Assembly: GCF_007066085.1 (NCBI RefSeq)
Contig: NZ_CP041405.1
Span: forward strand, 930,001-994,000
DNA length: 64,000 bases
Source of the DNA: Paenibacillus thiaminolyticus
GTDB taxonomy: Bacteria; Bacillota; Bacilli; Paenibacillales; Paenibacillaceae
Reading direction: 5' to 3'
Part shown: in pieces, positions 59,888-64,000 of the stretch
Layout of the letters: each line of letters begins with the position of its first letter
How positions within the stretch are numbered: the first letter of the stretch is position 1
The notes under the pieces: generated by a model
Seen by the model: the letters and a program-made list of their open reading frames with translations, nothing else
Told to the model about the DNA's origin: nothing
Database searches by the model: none
Translations under genes and position numbers: made by a program

Positions 59888-61054
59888 CTACAGACGCTCC
59901 GCTGCCCGTGCCAGACGCTCCATCGCTTCCTCGATGACCGCCCGGCGCGAGGTCATATTAAGACGCATAAATCCGCTGCCTTCCTTCCCGAAGGCATGAC
60001 CTTCACTTAACCATACTTTTGCCTCGTTCAGCGCCCAGACATTCAGTTCCTTGTCCGTCATCCCGAAGCTCCGCCAATCGAGCCACTTCAAATACGTTCC
60101 TTCCTGGGCGAATGTCTTCACCTGCGGAATGCGATCGGCGATGAACTGCTCAATATATTGGCTGTTCCCTTCAATATATTTCAGAGCTTCGTCGAACCAT
60201 GCCTCTCCCTTCGTATATCCGCCAATCGTCGCCTCAATGGCGCCCAGATCGAGCTCAGCGACTCCGGCGCTTTCCACCGCCTTCTGATATTTCTGGCGCA
60301 GCCCTTCTTCTTCTATGAAAATATTGCCCATCTTGAAGCTCGCGATGCTGAACGTCTTGCTCGGAGATGTCGCCGTAATCGTCCGTGCCGCGACATCCGG
60401 GGACAGCGTCGCTATCGGAATATATTGATGATCGCCATAAGTGAAATCATGATGAATATCATCCGAGAAAATGATGACGTCATGCTCCAGACACAACTCG
60501 GCCAATTTGTGCAGCTCGTCCCGCTTCCATACGCGTCCTACCGGGTTATGCGGGTTGCAGAGGAAGAACAGCTTGAGCGCCGGATCCTTCACTTTCTGTT
60601 CGAAATCCTCGAAATCGATCTCATACCGGCCATCAACAAGCTTGAGCGGATTTGTAACGAGGGTTGCCCCGTTGGACTGAACCATTTTGGCGAATTGAGG
60701 GTAGACCGGCGTCTGGATCATCACCTTGTCCCCCGGCGCCGTCAAGGCCCGGACAGCGAACGCCATAGCCGGAACCACGCCCGGCGTCAGCACGAACCAT
60801 TCCTTGGCGACATCCCACCGATGCCGGCGCTTCATCCAATCGATGACGGCTGAATAATACCGCTCCCTACACAAGGTATATCCATAGCTCGGCTTGCTCA
60901 TGCGGGCGACAAGCGCCTCCTGGATCGCCGGCGCCGCCGGGAAATCCATATCCGCAACCCACAGCGGGATGCACCCTTCCTGTGATGGGTTGAATGGAAC
61001 TGCTTTGAGGGCGTCCAATGCCGCCCGATCGATTGTCTTCTCCAAATCGTACAT
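59888..61054 (-). CDS. PatB/MalY-type PLP C-S lyase (cystathionine beta-lyase-like)
   Basis: 388 aa, AGGAGG before ATG 61054. PLP fold type I: IPLWVADMDFP near the N-terminus (typical MalY/PatB), YGYTLCRERYYSAVIDWMKRRH, FFLCNPHNPVGRVW, IFSDDIHHDF and the PLP Lys in SPSKTFSIASFKMGN. It would cleave cystathionine or other S-conjugates to a thiol, pyruvate and ammonia. The usual SDEIH motif reads SDDIH. Single gene ahead of a MATE exporter on the same strand. Confidence 0.9.
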   Translation of the reverse strand: MYDLEKTIDRAALDALKAVPFNPSQEGCIPLWVADMDFPAAPAIQEALVARMSKPSYGYTLCRERYYSAVIDWMKRRHRWDVAKEWFVLTPGVVPAMAFAVRALTAPGDKVMIQTPVYPQFAKMVQSNGATLVTNPLKLVDGRYEIDFEDFEQKVKDPALKLFFLCNPHNPVGRVWKRDELHKLAELCLEHDVIIFSDDIHHDFTYGDHQYIPIATLSPDVAARTITATSPSKTFSIASFKMGNIFIEEEGLRQKYQKAVESAGVAELDLGAIEATIGGYTKGEAWFDEALKYIEGNSQYIEQFIADRIPQVKTFAQEGTYLKWLDWRSFGMTDKELNVWALNEAKVWLSEGHAFGKEGSGFMRLNMTSRRAVIEEAMERLARAAERL

Positions 61055-61122
61055 GATTCATCCTCCTCTTCATTCATAAACATCGCAAGTTATTGGCTCA
61101 TGTCAAAGAATCTGGCCTCTGC

Positions 61123-62487
61123 TTAAGTCGCCGCAGTGCCAGTCTTCGCATACCGGCGTTCCATAATCGCGAGCCGCGTGAACAGGCAGACCGCGCCAAC
61201 GGCCAGACCGCTGATGAGACCGATCCAATATCCGTATGCTGCAAGCGAGGTGAACTTGGCCAGCACGAAGCCGACCGGAAGTCCGATAACCCAATAGGAC
61301 ATAAGGGCGATCAAAAATACCGCGTTCACATCTTTATACCCCCGCAGCACTCCTTGGACCGGGGCCGCCACCGCATCGGACAGTTGAAAAAATATCGCAT
61401 ATATAAGGAATGACTCGGTCAGCAGCCGCACACCCGGCTCATCGGAGTACATGCCGGCGACTTGGTGGTTGAACAGGAGCAACAGCACGGCGAACAAGGA
61501 TGCAAGGGTCACGGCTGAGAAAATGCCAATGCGGGTATACTGCTTCGCATCGGAGAACCGCTTCGCCCCCGCCTCGAAGCCGATAACGATCGTCAATGCC
61601 ATGGCGATGCTCATCGGCAGCATATACAGGAGCGACGAGAAGTTCAATGCAGCCTGATGCGCCGCAATCGTATTCGTGTCATACTCGCTCATGAACAGCG
61701 TGACCGCCGCGAAGATACTGACCTCGAAAAAGATGGACAGCCCGATCGGCGTGCCGATGCGAAGAATCTCTTTCCAGCGGGAGAAGGAAATCCCTCCCCA
61801 CTGCCTCAGCATGCCCATCGATTGCATCATCGCATTGCCGCGCAAGAACAGAAAAGCGACAACCGCAATGATGAGATATGTAATCGCAGTCGCGATCCCG
61901 GCGCCAACGCCCCCCATTTCCGGAAATCCGAATTTCCCGAAAATAAAGAAATAGTTAAGAGTGACATTGACGGGGAAGGACAACAGCGTGATGAACATCG
62001 TTACCCGGGTCTGTCCCAGTCCGTCAATGCTTGCCCGGAAGACCGTGTAAAGAAATGCCGGAATGACACCGAAGCCGAGCGCGATAAGATACTCCTTCGC
62101 GACCCGATGAACTTCCGTCTCCAAACTCATGGCGGACAGAATCGGCTCCAGAACGAACGAGCCGGACAGAACGACGACAGCACCTACGATGACAGACAGA
62201 TACGCTGCCTGGGTCACGCTCGGCGCCACTTCCCCCTTCCGTCCTGCCCCCATATGATGGGCAATGATCGGAGTGACGGCGAGGAAGATCCCGCTAATGC
62301 CAGTGTAGACGGGAGCCCAGATGCTGCCGCCGATCGCGACGCCGGCCAGATGGGTCGCGCTATATTTGCCGGACATGACCGTATCGAAAAAGGACATGAG
62401 CTGCATGGCGACCTGTGTAACGAAGATCGGCAATAAAATATGCAGCAGTTGAACGATTTTTTGTTGCAGCGTAAACGTTTGCTTCAT
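61123..62487 (-). CDS. MATE family multidrug/sodium exporter (NorM-like)
   Basis: 454 aa, twelve helices, with PIFVTQVAMQLMSFFDTVMSG, HMGAGRKGEVAPSVTQAAYLS, SIDGLGQTRVTMFITLLSFPVNVTLNYFFIFG and RGYKDVNAVFLIALMSYWVIGLPVGF. It should export cationic drugs or metabolites in exchange for Na+ or H+. It lies upstream of the patB-like gene and may be co-expressed with it. Confidence 0.92.
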   Translation of the reverse strand: MKQTFTLQQKIVQLLHILLPIFVTQVAMQLMSFFDTVMSGKYSATHLAGVAIGGSIWAPVYTGISGIFLAVTPIIAHHMGAGRKGEVAPSVTQAAYLSVIVGAVVVLSGSFVLEPILSAMSLETEVHRVAKEYLIALGFGVIPAFLYTVFRASIDGLGQTRVTMFITLLSFPVNVTLNYFFIFGKFGFPEMGGVGAGIATAITYLIIAVVAFLFLRGNAMMQSMGMLRQWGGISFSRWKEILRIGTPIGLSIFFEVSIFAAVTLFMSEYDTNTIAAHQAALNFSSLLYMLPMSIAMALTIVIGFEAGAKRFSDAKQYTRIGIFSAVTLASLFAVLLLLFNHQVAGMYSDEPGVRLLTESFLIYAIFFQLSDAVAAPVQGVLRGYKDVNAVFLIALMSYWVIGLPVGFVLAKFTSLAAYGYWIGLISGLAVGAVCLFTRLAIMERRYAKTGTAAT

Positions 62488-62621
62488 GATGTTGCCTGCT
62501 CCCTATCTTTCAAATTGTGTCAGTTCGCATCAGGCCGATACAGGCCGCTCTGCCCCGGCGACAAGGAGATGATTGCATGCGCGTAGAACACCTCACCCAT
62601 TGTAACATCAAACGGAATCTT

Positions 62622-62650
62622 TTGCTTGGGAACGCAGGTTCGGTTACAAT
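62622..62650 (+). promoter_or_regulatory. Promoter of xerS
   Basis: TTGCTT (62622-62627) and TACAAT (62645-62650) are 17 bp apart. AAAGGAG follows at 62661-62667, 10 nt before the ATG. Confidence 0.65.
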
Positions 62651-62677
62651 ATAGACGAGGAAAGGAGTGCTCGACCG

Positions 62678-63763
62678 ATGATGACGATTCAGAAAGCGAA
62701 GGATCGGGCGGCCCTGAATGCCAAGCTGCCTGGCTTGCCATGGTACATCCAGCAATTTATCGAATACAAGCTGCCGGATCTGTCCCCTTCTTCGCTGCTG
62801 GAATATGTGCGGGATTACGAGATTTTTTTGGGATGGATCGTGGCAGAGCGCCTGACCGAAGTGGAGCAGACACGGGATGTGACGCTTGCCGATCTGGAAC
62901 AGCTGCGGATGGAGCATATTACGTCCTTCCGCATTTATTTAACGACATACAAAGAAGCGTCCAATTCGAGAGTGACGGTATCCCGTAAGCTCTCCTCGCT
63001 TCGCTCGCTATTTCACTATTTGAGCCAGATTGCGGAGGACGAGCAATTTTACCCGCTGTTGAAGCGGAATGTCATGGCGAAGATCGAGATCAAGCGCGTA
63101 CATAAGCCGAAGGATACGGCAGCGAAGCTGAAGGGCAAGCTGCTGGAGGAGCAGGAACTGGACGAATTCGTCGAATATGTCCGAACCGGCTACGCTCATG
63201 ACGTCGCCGACAATAAGCAGGCATCCCATGCCCATGCTCTCAATGCGGTGCGCGATGCTGCGATTGTCAGCCTGATCCTGAACTCCGGGCTGCGGGTAAG
63301 CGAAGTCGTCAACTTGAATATGGACGATGTCGATATGAACCGGAAGCTGGTCAACGTCTACCGCAAAGGCCATAATGACGACACCTTCAAGACGCCGGTC
63401 TATTTCCGCGACAGCGCCAAGCAGCATCTGCAGGATTATATTGACCTCAGATCCGAGCGCTATGCAGCCCCGAAGAAGGAACGCGCCTTCTTCCTCGCCA
63501 TCAAGAACGGGGAGACAGAAGGCAAACGGATGACGAAGCGGGCCATGCAGCAGATGATCCTCAAATACGCGAAGCGGTTCGGCAAGCCGGCCCTCACCGT
63601 TCATAAGCTGCGCCACTCCTTCGCGACGGACTATTATTTGCATAATGATATTTACAAGACAAAGGAGCAGCTCGGCCATGCTTCGACGGAGACGACCGAG
63701 ATCTACGCCCATCTGACGGACAAGACGATGTCCGAGGCGATCGAGCGCCGGGGAGAGGATTAG
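62678..63763 (+). CDS. xerS: Tyrosine recombinase XerS
   Basis: 361 aa. N-terminal SAM-like DNA-binding domain (LPWYIQQFIEYKLPDLSPSSLLEYVRDYEIFLGWI) and catalytic domain with Arg in SGLRVSEVVNL, Lys in VYRKGHNDD, HKLRHSFATDYY (His-x-x-Arg), LGHAS and the nucleophile Tyr in EIYAH. The length and the N-terminus fit XerS, the single chromosome-dimer recombinase of streptococci and some Bacillales, rather than XerC/XerD (~300 aa) or a phage integrase. No mobile element borders it. Confidence 0.88.
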   Translation: MMTIQKAKDRAALNAKLPGLPWYIQQFIEYKLPDLSPSSLLEYVRDYEIFLGWIVAERLTEVEQTRDVTLADLEQLRMEHITSFRIYLTTYKEASNSRVTVSRKLSSLRSLFHYLSQIAEDEQFYPLLKRNVMAKIEIKRVHKPKDTAAKLKGKLLEEQELDEFVEYVRTGYAHDVADNKQASHAHALNAVRDAAIVSLILNSGLRVSEVVNLNMDDVDMNRKLVNVYRKGHNDDTFKTPVYFRDSAKQHLQDYIDLRSERYAAPKKERAFFLAIKNGETEGKRMTKRAMQQMILKYAKRFGKPALTVHKLRHSFATDYYLHNDIYKTKEQLGHASTETTEIYAHLTDKTMSEAIERRGED

Positions 63764-63822
63764 GGGCAGCGCTCTGGTGCGAGCTGGCTATCAGCGGCAA
63801 TCCCTCCTCTCCGCATGCAAAC

Positions 63823-63856
63823 GCCGCCCCTCCCGTGTAGCTACGGGAGGGGCGGC
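63823..63856. terminator. Terminator between xerS and the converging partial gene
   Basis: A perfect 14-bp GC-rich stem GCCGCCCCTCCCGT / ACGGGAGGGGCGGC with a 6-nt loop, 60 nt past the xerS stop and 6 nt from the converging gene's stop. Confidence 0.8.
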
Positions 63857-63861
63857 GCTGC

Positions 63862-64000
63862 TTACCTTCGCCGGAAAATGCTGCCTGAGCGGCTCCGCGT
63901 CTTCGGCGGTTTATACTTCTTCACCCTCGGCGGCGTGTACTTGGACGAATTATCGTACTCCTTTTTGTTCCTTGTGATCGAGCCCCGCGTATCGCTGTCC
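63862..64000 (-). CDS. C-terminal part of a basic hypothetical protein (runs off the window)
   Basis: The minus-strand frame is open from the window edge to TAA at 63864-63862. It encodes ~45 residues of a strongly basic tail (SKYTPPRVKKYKPPKTRSRS, SGSIFRRR). Repeated KYxPPxxxK units suggest a nucleic-acid- or wall-binding tail. Family not recognised. Confidence 0.6.
   Translation of the reverse strand, partial: DSDTRGSITRNKKEYDNSSKYTPPRVKKYKPPKTRSRSGSIFRRR

Noticed and set aside
62678..63763. Integrase of a mobile element
   Set aside because: Length and N-terminus fit XerS, it has its own promoter and terminator, and there are no att-like repeats, tRNA gene or phage genes nearby.

Overview
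The window reads as a chromosomal segment of a low-GC-phylum, spore-former-type Gram-positive bacterium with a fairly GC-rich genome, most likely Paenibacillus or a close relative. The pointers are strong AGGAGG ribosome sites, a T-box leader, an LPxTG surface protein, frequent TTG/GTG starts, a Staphylococcus/Bacillus-style nar-nre system, a GntR-type gluconate cluster and a XerS-type recombinase. There are no rRNA or tRNA genes, no CRISPR array, no insertion sequence and no prophage. The genus is an inference from gene content.

Layout. 1-4.9 kb: the end of a CAP-domain protein and a large LPxTG surface adhesin whose frame is cut by one stop codon. 4.9-12.1 kb: a leftward six-gene envelope-glycan operon (manC, a MshEN-glycosyltransferase fusion, a GT-C protein, a GtrB-like GT2, GtrA, a GGDEF diguanylate cyclase). 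It looks controlled by c-di-GMP, but manC carries an amber codon. 12.3-19.2 kb: a divergent peptide-type ABC importer with fused ATPases, two permeases with extra N-terminal membrane regions, and a binding protein whose family-5 domain appears circularly permuted. 19.4-20.8 kb: a rhodanese/TusA/DsrE persulfide operon behind a CstR-like operator. 20.9-40.5 kb: a leftward island for nitrate respiration, with the nreB-nreC-nreA sensor system, a NarK-PAS transporter, moeA-mobB, narGHJI, and mobA-moeB-moaD-moaC-moaE-moaA-modA-modB-moaB for molybdenum cofactor and molybdate supply. 40.7-54.2 kb: assorted housekeeping and accessory genes, including an archaeal-type AspRS under a T-box, a two-component pair, small genes and several decayed genes, ending in a gene-free stretch of ~46-bp degenerate repeats. 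54.3-59.1 kb: the gluconate regulon gnd-gntR-gntP-gntK with two GntR-type operators. 59.3-64 kb: a SnoaL-like protein, a PatB/MalY C-S lyase, a MATE exporter, xerS and the 3' end of a basic protein.

How the genes work together. Oxygen and nitrate sensed by NreBC(A) should switch on narK and narG, which share a 34-35 bp paired palindrome about 63 bp before each start. The downstream Mo genes then supply the cofactor for NarG. The glycan operon carries both a c-di-GMP synthase and a predicted c-di-GMP-binding polysaccharide synthase. The gluconate genes import, phosphorylate and oxidise gluconate.

The most unusual items are the permuted binding protein with its odd importer, the MshEN-glycosyltransferase/GGDEF pairing, the NarK-PAS fusion, the shared nar palindromes, the T-box with adjacent Asn and Asp codons ahead of an archaeal-type AspRS, and a cluster of interrupted genes (adhesin, manC, HIT protein, pgsA copy). 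The interruptions could be real decay or sequence error.
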